This document shows, in pieces, positions 35,054-43,808 of a stretch of DNA of 64,000 bases. The translations under genes were made by a program, and so were the position numbers. The notes beneath the pieces are model-generated. The model saw nothing but the letters and a program-made list of their open reading frames with translations. It was not told the origin of the DNA and ran no database searches. The first letter of the stretch is position 1. The number at the start of each line of letters is the position of its first letter. Source of the DNA: JAQBVV01 sp965249205 (GTDB lineage: Bacteria > Acidobacteriota > Vicinamibacteria > Vicinamibacterales > UBA2999); the NCBI GenBank assembly GCA_965249205.1, contig CBDFLL010000006.1:372001-436000 (forward strand), given 5' to 3'.

Positions 35054-36255
35054 TGGTCGATGAGCTAGCCAGGCGGGTAGCGGAGGGGGCGCGGCTCAGC
35101 GCGGCCGAGGCACTCACGCTCTATCGGCACGCCCCGACGCACCTCCTCGGCAGCCTCGCCGACGGGATCCGCGCACGCAAGCATCCAAATCGAATCGTCA
35201 CCTACATCATCGATCGCAACGTCAACTACACGAATGTGTGCGTCGCGCGGTGTAACTTTTGCGCGTTCTACCGGCCTGTGGGTTCTGCTGAGGGCTACGT
35301 GCTCGGGTTCGATGAGATATTTCAGAAGATTGACGAGACGATCGCTGTTGGCGGAAATCAACTCCTGATGCAGGGCGGCCACAATCCCGACTTACCGATC
35401 GCCTGGTACGAAGACCTCCTGCGCGCAGTGAAGGCGAAGTATCCCGAGTTCAAGCTACACGCGTTGTCCCCGCCGGAGGTCCTGCATATCTCAAAGCTCA
35501 ACCAGTTGCCGGTCGCCGCCGTGATCGAGCGACTAGTGGCCGCAGGGCTCGATAGCATCCCGGGTGGAGGGGCGGAGATGCTCGTTGACCGCGTTCGCAA
35601 GCTGCTGAATTGCTATGGCAAGGCCTCCGCTGACGAGTGGCTCGATGTGATGAGGCAGGCCCATCAGGCCGGTCTTCGGACCACGGCAACCATGATGTAC
35701 GGAACCGTGGAGACTGACGAGGAGCGCATCGAGCACATGATCCGGCTCCGCGATCTCCAGGATGAGACCGGCGGGTTTACGGCGTTTATCACGTGGAGCT
35801 ATCAGCCGGACCACACGGAGCTTGGTGGATCAGAAGCAACCGGGATCGACTATCTCCGCACGCTCGCGCTGGCTCGTATTGTGCTCGACAACTTCGACAA
35901 TCTGCAGGCGTCGTGGGTGACCCAGGGTGGCAAGGTCGGCCAGCTCAGCCTCGCGTATGGCGCCAACGACATGGGCAGCGTGATGATCGAGGAGAACGTC
36001 GTACGTGCCGCGGGCGCGGCCTATTGCATGGACGAAGTCGAGATCGTCGGGAACATAGAGGATGCCGGGTTCGTAGCCAGGCGGCGGAACATGCACTACG
36101 AGATACTCGGTGCCCCCGTTTTTCTTGAACGTGAGCTGCCGCGGATGTTGACGCTGGGCAAGGCGCGTGCAGAGGGTGACGTGTCAGTTCCGGACGAGCT
36201 TCGCGAGTATGCCGCGCGGAGCCGGGCCGGGAAGCGGCTGCGTGTTGCGCACTAG
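35053..36255 (+). CDS. mqnC: Cyclic dehypoxanthinyl futalosine synthase MqnC
   Basis: 400-residue radical SAM enzyme that cyclises dehypoxanthine futalosine. The cluster motif is CxxxCxxC in NYTNVCVARCNFCAFYR. MQGGHNPDLPIAWYEDLL, HALSPPEVLHI, AGLDSIPGGGAEMLVDRVR and TTATMMYGTVETDEERIEHM follow, all typical of MqnC. The C-terminal GGKVGQLSLAYGANDMGSVMIEENVV and the long tail are intact, in contrast to the cysteine-less neighbour upstream. ATG 35053 overlaps the mqnA stop by one base (TGATG). Confidence 0.95.
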   Translation: MVDELARRVAEGARLSAAEALTLYRHAPTHLLGSLADGIRARKHPNRIVTYIIDRNVNYTNVCVARCNFCAFYRPVGSAEGYVLGFDEIFQKIDETIAVGGNQLLMQGGHNPDLPIAWYEDLLRAVKAKYPEFKLHALSPPEVLHISKLNQLPVAAVIERLVAAGLDSIPGGGAEMLVDRVRKLLNCYGKASADEWLDVMRQAHQAGLRTTATMMYGTVETDEERIEHMIRLRDLQDETGGFTAFITWSYQPDHTELGGSEATGIDYLRTLALARIVLDNFDNLQASWVTQGGKVGQLSLAYGANDMGSVMIEENVVRAAGAAYCMDEVEIVGNIEDAGFVARRRNMHYEILGAPVFLERELPRMLTLGKARAEGDVSVPDELREYAARSRAGKRLRVAH

Positions 36256-36365
36256 CAGGCGAGAGTCGAAGGCCGGTGTCGCATCGCCGCGACCAAGGCG
36301 CCTCGCGGAGGCGCGCCGACCGAGACGATCGCTCGAGGGCCACGGGTCGGACGGCTGACCCGCGT

Positions 36366-37586
36366 ATGACTGTTTATCGAGCAAGCTGGATCCTGTCTGT
36401 CGTTGGCGACCCGATCGCGGATGGGTGGGTGGCGGTCGAGCACGGACGCATCACTGGCGTCGGCGTCGGCGACACGTCGGACGCCGTCGACCTTGGGCAG
36501 GTCGTCATTCTCCCGGCATTGGTCAACGCCCACACACATCTTGAGCTGTCGTACCTCCGGGGCGTGGTGCCTCCCGCCGGTCGGTTTCTCGACTGGATTA
36601 GCCAGGTCATCGCGGCGCGTCGGCGCGTGTCGGACCCCGAGGATGCCGCAATTCTCCAGTCGGCGCGCGCAGCGATCGAGGAGGCGCGTGCGAGTGGCAC
36701 GGGTCTCGTGGGTGACGTCAGCAACACGCTCGTCACTGTGGCGCTCCTACGCGAGGCCTCGGTCCCAGCGCGCGTGTTCTATGAACTGCTGGGTTTCAAG
36801 ACCGATGACCCGGTGGGACTGGTGCGTGACGCGCGTGCCCGTGTGGACCGCCTGGGGAGTGACCCCGGCACTGTTCGACTGTCTCTGGCGGCGCATGCGC
36901 CCTATTCGGTGTCTCCGGACCTGTTTGCGGCGATTCGAGACGATCTCGACGCGCATCACGGGGATGTCTCGAGCGTGCACGTCAGCGAGTCTGCAGAGGA
37001 AGTCGAATTCATCACCCGTGGCGCTGGGGGGTGGCGCGAATTACTGACGGGGCTTGGCGTGTGGACTGATACGTGGCGTCCCCCAGGGGTGTCGCCGGCG
37101 ACGTATCTTGCTGATTTCGGGTTCCTCGACTCGCGGGTGCTGGCTGTCCACGCGGTGCAGTGTGACGGGGAGGACCTGTCACGATTGGCCACCCTCGGGA
37201 CCACGGTCGTGTCCTGCCCGCGCAGTAGTCGTCACGTTGGGGTGGGCGACCCGCCGCTCGAGGCGTTCTATGCGATGGGCGTGAAGGTCGCTTTCGGAAC
37301 CGACAGCCTCGCCAGCGCCGCGGATCTGAACATGTTCAGCGAATTGGCCGTGGCCAGAAAGATCGCGCCGCGGGTGCCTGCTCGCGACTTGATCGAGAGC
37401 GCGACGCTGGGTGGCGCTTGCGCGCTCGGTTTTGGTGAGCGGCTTGGAAGCATCGAAGAAGGCAAACAGGCCGCGCTAATCGCGGTACGGTTGCCCGGGC
37501 CGATCAGCGACCCGGAAGAACACCTACTCTCGGGCATCGACTCCGCCGCCGTGTCCTGGCCCGATGCCGAAGCTCCAAGGCCATAG
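36366..37586 (+). CDS. Amidohydrolase, probable aminodeoxyfutalosine deaminase
   Basis: 406 residues from ATG 36366, after a 110-base gap. Metal-dependent amidohydrolase with the first metal site NAHTHLELSYLRG, LAAHAPYSVSPDLF, SVHVSESAEEVEF, AVHAVQCDGEDL, CPRSSRHVGVGDPPLE and the Asp of GTDSLASAADLNMFSEL. Location between mqnC and the prenyltransferase favours deamination of aminodeoxyfutalosine to futalosine (MqnX-type). Sequence alone would also fit other nucleobase or triazine deaminases of the family. Confidence 0.85.
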   Translation: MTVYRASWILSVVGDPIADGWVAVEHGRITGVGVGDTSDAVDLGQVVILPALVNAHTHLELSYLRGVVPPAGRFLDWISQVIAARRRVSDPEDAAILQSARAAIEEARASGTGLVGDVSNTLVTVALLREASVPARVFYELLGFKTDDPVGLVRDARARVDRLGSDPGTVRLSLAAHAPYSVSPDLFAAIRDDLDAHHGDVSSVHVSESAEEVEFITRGAGGWRELLTGLGVWTDTWRPPGVSPATYLADFGFLDSRVLAVHAVQCDGEDLSRLATLGTTVVSCPRSSRHVGVGDPPLEAFYAMGVKVAFGTDSLASAADLNMFSELAVARKIAPRVPARDLIESATLGGACALGFGERLGSIEEGKQAALIAVRLPGPISDPEEHLLSGIDSAAVSWPDAEAPRP

Positions 37587-37591
37587 CAATA

Positions 37592-38443
37592 GTGGCAAGG
37601 CTCACCACCTACTTCTCGTTCGTCCGCTTTAGCCACTCGGTGTTTGCGTTGCCGTTCGCGCTCACGGGCGCGCTGTTGGCGTGGCGCGTCGAAGCGTTCT
37701 CCTGGCGGCAGGTACTCTGGATCATCGTCTGTATGGTGAGCGCGCGGAGCGCGGCGATGGGGTTTAATCGCCTCGTGGACGCCCGGTTGGACGCCTTGAA
37801 TCCTCGGACATCGATGCGAGAGCTACCGCGCGGGCGGATGTCGACGACCGAGGCGATGGTGTTCGTCGTGGTGTCGTCGTGTCTGTTCGTGTACGGGGCG
37901 GCCCAACTGAACACCGTGTGTTTGGTGTTGTCGCCTATCGCGCTGCTGATCGTCTTCTGGTATTCCCTTGCTAAGCGATACACGTCGTACACGCAGTTAT
38001 TTCTTGGGCTGGCGATGGCTGTGGCGCCAGTCGGCGGCTGGATCGCCGCAGGCGGGCGTCAGGGAGCTGAGCCCTGGCTGCTGGGTGTAGCCATCGGACT
38101 GTGGGTGGCCGGCTTCGACATTCTGTATGCGTGTCAGGACATCGAGTTCGATCGAACGCACGGGCTTCGCTCGATTCCAGCGAGGTTCGGTATTGGCACC
38201 GCGATTCGCCTCTCGAGGCTGATGCATGCAGCGACAGTTGTCGCGATGGCCGCGCTCTGGCAGGTCGCGGATCTCCCTCCGCTGTATCTGGCCGGCGTGG
38301 CGATGGTCGCCGTTCTGCTCGTGTACGAGCAGTCGCTGGTACGCGAGAGTGATCTCTCACAAGTCAAGAAGGCCTTCGATGTCAATGGCTATGTGGGGAT
38401 TCTGTATTTCGCGGTGACGGCCTTGTCGCTATTCTTTGGATGA
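37592..38443 (+). CDS. UbiA-family prenyltransferase, probable MqnP-type
   Basis: 283 residues, GTG start 5 bases after the deaminase stop. Integral membrane protein with seven to nine helices. The first Asp-rich site is NRLVDARLDALNPRTSMRELPRG (N-x-x-x-D-x-x-x-D) and the second is YACQDIEFDRTHGLRSIPARFG (D-x-x-x-D). UbiA proteins attach polyprenyl chains to aromatic acids. In the futalosine pathway the acceptor would be 1,4-dihydroxy-6-naphthoate. Genome annotations often call these 4-hydroxybenzoate prenyltransferases; the surrounding mqn genes argue for menaquinone. Confidence 0.9.
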   Translation: MARLTTYFSFVRFSHSVFALPFALTGALLAWRVEAFSWRQVLWIIVCMVSARSAAMGFNRLVDARLDALNPRTSMRELPRGRMSTTEAMVFVVVSSCLFVYGAAQLNTVCLVLSPIALLIVFWYSLAKRYTSYTQLFLGLAMAVAPVGGWIAAGGRQGAEPWLLGVAIGLWVAGFDILYACQDIEFDRTHGLRSIPARFGIGTAIRLSRLMHAATVVAMAALWQVADLPPLYLAGVAMVAVLLVYEQSLVRESDLSQVKKAFDVNGYVGILYFAVTALSLFFG

Positions 38444-38467
38444 CCCAATGAGTCCTCATGAGTAGGT

Positions 38468-39190
38468 ATGCGTGACGCCCCCGCGGCGGTAGGGGCGCCG
38501 AACAAGGCTCCCGATCGTATCGCCCGGATGTTCGATGCCATCGCTCCGCGGTACGATCTACTGAATCACGTTCTCAGCGCCGGCATCGACCGACGATGGC
38601 GGGACCGCGCGCTGCGTTCGCTCGGCCTGTCGGGGCATGAAACGCTGCTGGACGTCTGCACCGGCACCGCGGACGTGGCCTTGCAGGCACATGACGCCTC
38701 GCGCGTGGTCGGTGTCGATTTCGCCGCCGCGATGCTATCGGTGGGGCGACGCAAGCTCCTCGTCGCTCAGGAAGATCAGAGGATCACGCTCGTTCGTGGC
38801 GACGCGACGCGTTTGCCGGTTCGCGACGGCACCGCTGACGCGGCGACAGTGGCTTTTGGCATCCGCAACGTCGAGCAGCCGGAACTGGCCTGTGCCGAAC
38901 TGGCGCGCGCGATGCGCAGCGGCGGCCGCCTGGCCGTTCTTGAGTTCGGCGTTCCGCGTATGCCGGGAATTCGTACGCTGTACTTGTGGTATTTCAAGTA
39001 CCTCCTTCCGTCGATCGGACGGATCGTCTCCGGCCACACTGCGGCCTACTCCTATCTGCCGGCGTCGGTTGGCACCTTCCCGCCCCCCCGTGCGTTCATG
39101 ACCATGCTGGAGGAGGCCGGGTTCACCGATGTTCGAGCGGACCCACTGACCTTCGGCATCGCCTACCTGTATACAGCCACGAAACGCTAG
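38468..39190 (+). CDS. menG: Demethylmenaquinone methyltransferase, UbiE/MenG
   Basis: 240 residues, class I SAM methyltransferase. Signature segments are RIARMFDAIAPRYDLLNHVLSAGIDRRWRDRALR (UbiE N-terminus), the SAM-binding LLDVCTGTADVALQAHDASRVVGVDFAAAML, DATRLPVRDGTADAATVAFGIRNVEQPELAC and AVLEFGVPRMPGIRTLYLWYFKYLLPSIGRIVSGHTAAYSYLPASVGTFPPPRAFMTMLEEAGF. It carries out the last methylation of menaquinone. It is the final menaquinone gene of the cluster; mqnB and mqnD are not in the window. Confidence 0.94.
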   Translation: MRDAPAAVGAPNKAPDRIARMFDAIAPRYDLLNHVLSAGIDRRWRDRALRSLGLSGHETLLDVCTGTADVALQAHDASRVVGVDFAAAMLSVGRRKLLVAQEDQRITLVRGDATRLPVRDGTADAATVAFGIRNVEQPELACAELARAMRSGGRLAVLEFGVPRMPGIRTLYLWYFKYLLPSIGRIVSGHTAAYSYLPASVGTFPPPRAFMTMLEEAGFTDVRADPLTFGIAYLYTATKR

Positions 39191-39258
39191 CTCGCAGGAA
39201 GGTACGGGGGTCTGGCCGTAAGTCATTGCCTTGCCGAATGTTATAATCCAGATTACCG

Positions 39259-40197
39259 GTGATCCAATTCGATCTCGACGATCGGTACCAGGACGAAAAT
39301 GTCGTCGGCAGCGCCATCCCGCGGCGCGAGGGTATCTTCTTGTCGATCGTCTTTCACGGGCTGCTGTTTGGCTTACTGATCTACGCTCCACAGATTCCGT
39401 TTCTGCAGTTCAGTCCGGAGGACCTGGAGCGTCGGCGCGCGGAGATTCCGGAGCAGCAGAGGGACGATCAGAATCGGACGTTTGTCTTCGTGCAACCGCG
39501 CATCGACATGCCGGCGGAGCGACCTCCAGAACGCCCGGAACTGTCGGACGAAGACCGGCTGGCGCAGGCACCCGAAGCTCCACGCATTCCGGAGAACCCC
39601 TTGCCGTTTTCACTCGGCGACTCAGCCGAGCGCGTAGAGGCCGAACTTGCCGAGCGCGCCCGCGGCATCGAGGAGCCTCCGGAGCCGGAGCCGGAACCAG
39701 AGCCCGAAGCGGAGCTTGCTCGGGTCCTACCGCCATCCGATACCGGTTTCCGGCCGGCCATCGAGTTCCCTCCCGCGAGCGCCACCGGGTCATTGGGTGA
39801 GGCGCTGCGCGATTTGCAGCGGTACGTGCAGAACGAAACGTTTGACAATCCGCGCGGCGGCAACGACCGCCCTGGGGCGACGATTCAGTTTGACACCATG
39901 GGGATTGAGTTCGGCCCGTGGCTCAGGCGCTTCGTCGCGCAGGTACGGCGCAACTGGTTCGTTCCACAGGCCGCCCTGGTGCTGAGCGGCCACGTCGTGC
40001 TGCAGTTCAACATCCATCGTGATGGGGCGATCACGGACATCGTCGTCGTACAACCGTCCTCAATCGGCGCGTTCAACAACGCGGCCTACGGTGCCATCGT
40101 GACATCGAATCCAACTGCGCCGCTCCCGCCCGAATACCCCGCGGAGCAGGCGCTGTTCACGGTGACGTTTTACTACAACGAAGAGCCGCTGAACTAG
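39259..40197 (+). CDS. TonB/TolA-type energy transducer with C-terminal TonB domain
   Basis: 312 residues, GTG start. One transmembrane anchor near the N-terminus (EGIFLSIVFHGLLFGLLIYAP) is followed by a Pro/Glu/Arg-rich periplasmic spacer (about residues 60-165, including EEPPEPEPEPEPEAE), then a C-terminal domain with FVAQVRRNWFVPQAALVLSGHVVLQFNIHRDGAITDIVVVQPSSIGAFNNAAYGAI and PLPPEYPAEQALFTVTFYYN, as in TonB and TolA C-terminal domains. No exbB/exbD or tolQ/R genes are nearby, so the motor partner must be elsewhere. Confidence 0.85.
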   Translation: MIQFDLDDRYQDENVVGSAIPRREGIFLSIVFHGLLFGLLIYAPQIPFLQFSPEDLERRRAEIPEQQRDDQNRTFVFVQPRIDMPAERPPERPELSDEDRLAQAPEAPRIPENPLPFSLGDSAERVEAELAERARGIEEPPEPEPEPEPEAELARVLPPSDTGFRPAIEFPPASATGSLGEALRDLQRYVQNETFDNPRGGNDRPGATIQFDTMGIEFGPWLRRFVAQVRRNWFVPQAALVLSGHVVLQFNIHRDGAITDIVVVQPSSIGAFNNAAYGAIVTSNPTAPLPPEYPAEQALFTVTFYYNEEPLN

Positions 40198-40213
40198 TCG
40201 TCGCCCGACGCCA

Positions 40214-40297
40214 GTGCCAACCAGAGTGCAACAGCTCGGTCTTCTGATTCTGCTCACCGTACTTGTCGTCTACGTCTGTATCCGTGTCGGATGGTAG
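40214..40297 (+). CDS. Possible 27-residue single-helix membrane peptide
   Basis: GTG-started short ORF MPTRVQQLGLLILLTVLVVY, then VCIRVGW, ending at a TAG that overlaps the miaA start by 7 bases. Nearly the whole peptide is a hydrophobic helix with positive N-terminal residues, which is non-random. It fills the only gap between the TonB-type gene and miaA. No homologue can be checked here, so it is listed with low confidence. Confidence 0.35.
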   Translation: MPTRVQQLGLLILLTVLVVYVCIRVGW

Positions 40298-41250
40298 ACC
40301 GAGCCCCGGTTGTGCTGGCGGTCGTGGGTCCGACGGCCTCAGGGAAGAGCGCGCTCGGTCTGTCGCTGGCACAACGGTACGGCGGAGAGGTGATCAGCTG
40401 TGACTCGACGGCGTCGTACCGAGGTTTCGACATCGGCACGGATAAGCCCCCGCTCGACGCGCGCCGCGGTATTCCCCATCACCTGATTGATATCGCTGAC
40501 CCCACTGAGGTCTACACTGCGGCGCATTTCGCCCGCGACGCATCTCGAATAATCCGCGAAATTCACGGACGAGGTCACGTCCCATTACTGGTGGGCGGTA
40601 CCGGTCTGTACTACCGAGCCCTCACGCGCGGCCTGTTTCCCGGTCCCGGTGCTGACGAGCGTCTGCGGCGTCGACTGAATCGCGTCGCGGATCGCCGCAG
40701 CGTGGAGCGGCTGCATACGATGTTACGGCGTGCTGATCCTGAATCCGCCGATCGAATCATGCCACGGGACCGTAAGCGGATCGTGCGGGCCCTTGAGGTG
40801 CACGCCACAACGGGTCGAACCCTCACCGAGCATTTCAGTGAGACCATGTCGCTCATCGCCGATTGCGAGGTCGTCTCTATTGCGCTTCGGCTACCGGCTT
40901 CGCTCACAGCGGAGCGAGTGGCGCGAAGGGTCGATGAACAGTTTGCGCGTGGCATCGTTGAAGAGGTGCAGGCGCTTCTGACGCGTGGCGTACCCGCCGA
41001 TGCGAGACCCTTCCGCGGACTGGTGTATCGCCAGGTGATGGAAATGCTCGGCGGTGTGCGCGGCGAGGCCGCGACGCGAGCGCTCATCGCGCAGGAGAAC
41101 CGTCGTTACGCGCGTCGGCAGTTGATCTGGTTCCGCAAAGAGCCTACTCTTATCTGGTTTGACGGTCCCGGCGAACAGCACGAGACGCTCGTTCGTGTGG
41201 AACGCGCGCTTGACGCGCGTGGGCTCCGACCGTCGGGAGACGCTCTCTGA
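40291..41250 (+). CDS. miaA: tRNA dimethylallyltransferase MiaA
   Basis: 319 residues. Transfers a dimethylallyl group to A37 of tRNAs reading UNN codons. Walker A-like GPTASGKSALG, the SCDSTASYRGFDIGTDKP segment (family SxDSxQxY region, here with Thr-Ala for the usual Arg-Gln/Met-Gln), HHLIDIADPTEVYTAAHFARDA, VPLLVGGTGLYYRALTRGLF and ENRRYARRQLIWFRKEP are present. It overlaps hfq by one base; miaA-hfq is a widely conserved pair. Confidence 0.95.
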   Translation: MVDRAPVVLAVVGPTASGKSALGLSLAQRYGGEVISCDSTASYRGFDIGTDKPPLDARRGIPHHLIDIADPTEVYTAAHFARDASRIIREIHGRGHVPLLVGGTGLYYRALTRGLFPGPGADERLRRRLNRVADRRSVERLHTMLRRADPESADRIMPRDRKRIVRALEVHATTGRTLTEHFSETMSLIADCEVVSIALRLPASLTAERVARRVDEQFARGIVEEVQALLTRGVPADARPFRGLVYRQVMEMLGGVRGEAATRALIAQENRRYARRQLIWFRKEPTLIWFDGPGEQHETLVRVERALDARGLRPSGDAL

Positions 41251-41513
41251 TGGCTCAGGCTACCGAATCGCTTAGCGCCTCCCCACCGTCGAACATTCAG
41301 GACGTGTTTCTCAACCACGCCAGGCGTGAGCACCTCGCCGTCAACATTCATCTACTCGACGGACGCCAGTTCGACGCACGCATCAAGAATTTCGATCGCT
41401 TTGCCGTGGTCGTTGACGTTGACGGCTGTGATCACCTGGTGTTCAAGCACGCCATCGCCACCATTGCTACAACTGCGTCGGTCGCCAACTATTTCACATC
41501 GCCGCAGCCGTGA
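41250..41513 (+). CDS. hfq: RNA-binding protein Hfq
   Basis: 87 residues. Sm-fold RNA chaperone that forms hexamers and pairs small RNAs with mRNAs. Sm1 region IQDVFLNHARREHLAVNIHLLDGRQFDARIKNFDRFAVVVDVDG and Sm2-like HLVFKHAIATIATT (family YKHAIST). The proximal-site Lys-His is present (FKHAIA); the usual Gln near the start of the Sm1 helix is in SNIQDVF. The N-terminal extension of about 12 residues is longer than in E. coli, while the C-terminal tail is short. Confidence 0.95.
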   Translation: MAQATESLSASPPSNIQDVFLNHARREHLAVNIHLLDGRQFDARIKNFDRFAVVVDVDGCDHLVFKHAIATIATTASVANYFTSPQP

Positions 41514-42709
41514 GTACGGGGGCGGGTGTGCCGCCATTCGCGCGCGTTCTCGTGATCGTGCTCGACGGCGTCGGGATCGGTGCGCTGCCCGATGCCGAAC
41601 GATACGGTGACCGCGGGAGCGATACGCTCGGCAATCTGGCCAGGCGTGTCCCGTTGGGGCTGCCAGTCCTGCGTTCGGCCGGGCTGGGTCGCCTCGTGCC
41701 TCTTGGTGGCGCAGCACCTGAGCCGCCACGAGGCGCTTTTGGGCGAATGGCCGAAGCGTCGGCTGGTAAGGATTCCGTCACAGGCCACTGGGAGATGATG
41801 GGCGTGGTGCTTGACGAGCCATTTCCAACGTTTCCCGCTGGATTTCCCGCCGAGCTTATCGGGGCATTCGAGCAGCGGATCGGGCGCGGCACGTTAGGTA
41901 ACCTGGCGGCGTCGGGGACGGAGATTATCGACCGACTGGGCCCCGAACACCTCCGGACCGGCAAGCCCATTGTGTACACGTCTGCCGATAGCGTGTTCCA
42001 GATCGCGGCGCACGAAGACGTGATCCCCATTGAGGAGCAGTACCGGATCTGTGAGGTCGCCTTCGACCTCGCCTCGCGGGGGGCCGGTGTGGGTCGGATC
42101 ATCGCGCGGCCGTTTGTCGGCAGCCCTGGCGCGTTCACCCGGACTGCCAATCGGCACGACTACGCGCGTGAGCCCGTCAACGACACGCTGCTTGACTGGC
42201 TGTCACGTCGCGGGATCGCGGTCGTGTCGATCGGCAAGGTCGCCGACCTGTTCGCGGGACGCGGTATCACCCGCTCTGTCCCCACGGCAGGCGATGAGGA
42301 CGGATTTGACAGGCTGTCGACGATCATGAGGGACACGGCTGCCGGGTTCATCTTCGTGAATCTGGTGGACTGCGACGCGGTCTACGGGCACCGGAACGAC
42401 GTGGTGGGCTACGCTGCCAACCTCGAGCGGATCGACGAACATCTGCTTCGCCTTTTGCCATCGCTACACGAACGGGACTTGCTGGTGGTGACGGCCGATC
42501 ACGGTAACGACCCGAGCACGCCGAGCACGGACCATTCACGAGAATACGTGCCGCTGTTGGTCTCGGGACCGCGTGTTCGCGCCGGGAGCAACCTGGGTAC
42601 ACGAGCGACGTTTGCGGATCTCGGTCAGACCATTGCCGACAATTTCGACGTGGGACCGCTGGCGTACGGGACGAGCTTTCTGGAGAACATCGTTGTCGAG
42701 TATTCGTGA
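41510..42709 (+). CDS. deoB: Phosphopentomutase DeoB
   Basis: 399 residues, GTG start within the hfq stop. Alkaline-phosphatase-superfamily enzyme that interconverts ribose-1- and ribose-5-phosphates. Metal sites are visible in VLVIVLDGVGIGALPDA, AGKDSVTGHWEMMG, GSPGAFTRTANRHDYA, FVNLVDCDAVYGHRND and VVTADHGNDPSTPSTDHSREYVPLL. Together with mtnP or other phosphorylases it would return nucleoside ribose to central metabolism. The dgt gene begins inside its 3' end. Confidence 0.95.
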   Translation: MSTGAGVPPFARVLVIVLDGVGIGALPDAERYGDRGSDTLGNLARRVPLGLPVLRSAGLGRLVPLGGAAPEPPRGAFGRMAEASAGKDSVTGHWEMMGVVLDEPFPTFPAGFPAELIGAFEQRIGRGTLGNLAASGTEIIDRLGPEHLRTGKPIVYTSADSVFQIAAHEDVIPIEEQYRICEVAFDLASRGAGVGRIIARPFVGSPGAFTRTANRHDYAREPVNDTLLDWLSRRGIAVVSIGKVADLFAGRGITRSVPTAGDEDGFDRLSTIMRDTAAGFIFVNLVDCDAVYGHRNDVVGYAANLERIDEHLLRLLPSLHERDLLVVTADHGNDPSTPSTDHSREYVPLLVSGPRVRAGSNLGTRATFADLGQTIADNFDVGPLAYGTSFLENIVVEYS

Positions 42710-43751
42710 GGCGCTGGAGCAGCGGGAACGGGACACACTCGCGCCGCAGGCGGCGAAGAGTGCGGATTCACAAGGTCGTGTTCGAGCCGAACCGGAGGAT
42801 GACGTGCGCCCGGCGTTTCAGCATGACCGGGACCGTATCATTCACAGCAAGGCATTCCGGCGGCTCAAGCACAAGACACAGGTATTTTTTGCGCCTGCCG
42901 GCGACCACTACCGCACGCGGCTCACGCACAGCTTGGAGGTGTCACAGATCGCGCGCACGATCGCAAAGGTTCTTCGCCTGCACGAGGAGCTGACCGAGTC
43001 GATTGCACTCGGGCACGATCTTGGTCATACGCCGTTCGGTCACGCCGGTGAGCGAGTGCTCGACCGATTGATTCCAGGCGGTTTCAACCACTATGAGCAG
43101 AGTCTTCGTATTGTTGATGTGCTGGAGAACGATGGTCAGGGACTGAATCTGACGTGGGAAGTGCGCGATGGCATCGCGCGTCACTCAAAGGGCAAGGATG
43201 GCGCACCGGTCGGTCTGGGCCCGTCTACGCGTGCGGCCACGCTGGAAGGGCAGATCATGCGGGTGGCCGATCTCATTGCCTACGTCAACCACGACATCGA
43301 TGACGCGATTCGGGCGGGCATGTTACAGGCCTCAAGCCTGCCAGGAGCAGCGGTGGCGGTACTTGGCGCGACGTCTTCTGGGCGCATCGCTCGCATGGTC
43401 AAGGACGTCGTGACCGAAACGCAGAACGCAGGACTCACCGAGATCGGGATGAGCGAGCCCGTGCTTGAGGCGACACTCACCATGCGCCGGTTCTTGTTCG
43501 ACGCCGTGTACGAGAACAGCGTGGCGACCGCCGAGTTCACGAAGGCCACCGGCATCCTGGGCGGGCTGTGGGACAAGGTCCGGGAGCGGCCAGATGAGTT
43601 TCTTGACCGCCGGATTCTCGAAACAGAAGGGCTCGATGCCGCCACCCGGGATTTTCTGGCGGGTATGACCGATCGGTTTGCGGTCACGCTCTACGAGCGC
43701 CTCTTCATCCCGAAGCCCTGGATCGGTCCAATCTCCTGGAATCAGCTATAA
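42693..43751 (+). CDS. dgt: dGTP triphosphohydrolase-like protein
   Basis: About 352 residues from TTG 42693, which overlaps deoB by 17 bases and gives SSIREALEQRERDTLAPQAAKSADSQGR, a typical dGTPase start. HD-domain metal ligands are seen in THSLEVSQIARTIAK, LGHDLGHTPFGHAGERVLD and NHYEQSLRIVD, plus the RVADLIAYVNHDIDDAIRAG segment. The family hydrolyses dNTPs to the nucleoside and triphosphate. The frame is open further upstream inside deoB, but that part is not dGTPase-like. Confidence 0.9.
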   Translation: MSSIREALEQRERDTLAPQAAKSADSQGRVRAEPEDDVRPAFQHDRDRIIHSKAFRRLKHKTQVFFAPAGDHYRTRLTHSLEVSQIARTIAKVLRLHEELTESIALGHDLGHTPFGHAGERVLDRLIPGGFNHYEQSLRIVDVLENDGQGLNLTWEVRDGIARHSKGKDGAPVGLGPSTRAATLEGQIMRVADLIAYVNHDIDDAIRAGMLQASSLPGAAVAVLGATSSGRIARMVKDVVTETQNAGLTEIGMSEPVLEATLTMRRFLFDAVYENSVATAEFTKATGILGGLWDKVRERPDEFLDRRILETEGLDAATRDFLAGMTDRFAVTLYERLFIPKPWIGPISWNQL

Positions 43752-43752
43752 T
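43747..43752 (+). promoter_or_regulatory. Candidate -10 box before the fatty-acid synthesis operon
   Basis: TATAAT spans the last bases of dgt, 57 bases before the DUF177 gene that opens the rpmF-plsX-fab cluster. No good -35 hexamer is visible at standard spacing. Position supports it; sequence alone is weak. Confidence 0.35.
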
Positions 43753-43808
43753 CGGAGGTCGCCTTCGCGAGATGGTCGCAGGGAGGCTGGCGCGACCGGA
43801 CAGCAGTC

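Noticed and set aside
39242..39247. TATAAT upstream of the TonB-type gene
   Set aside because: Only about 12 bases before the GTG start codon with no -35 at proper spacing, so a promoter here would leave almost no leader; not supported.
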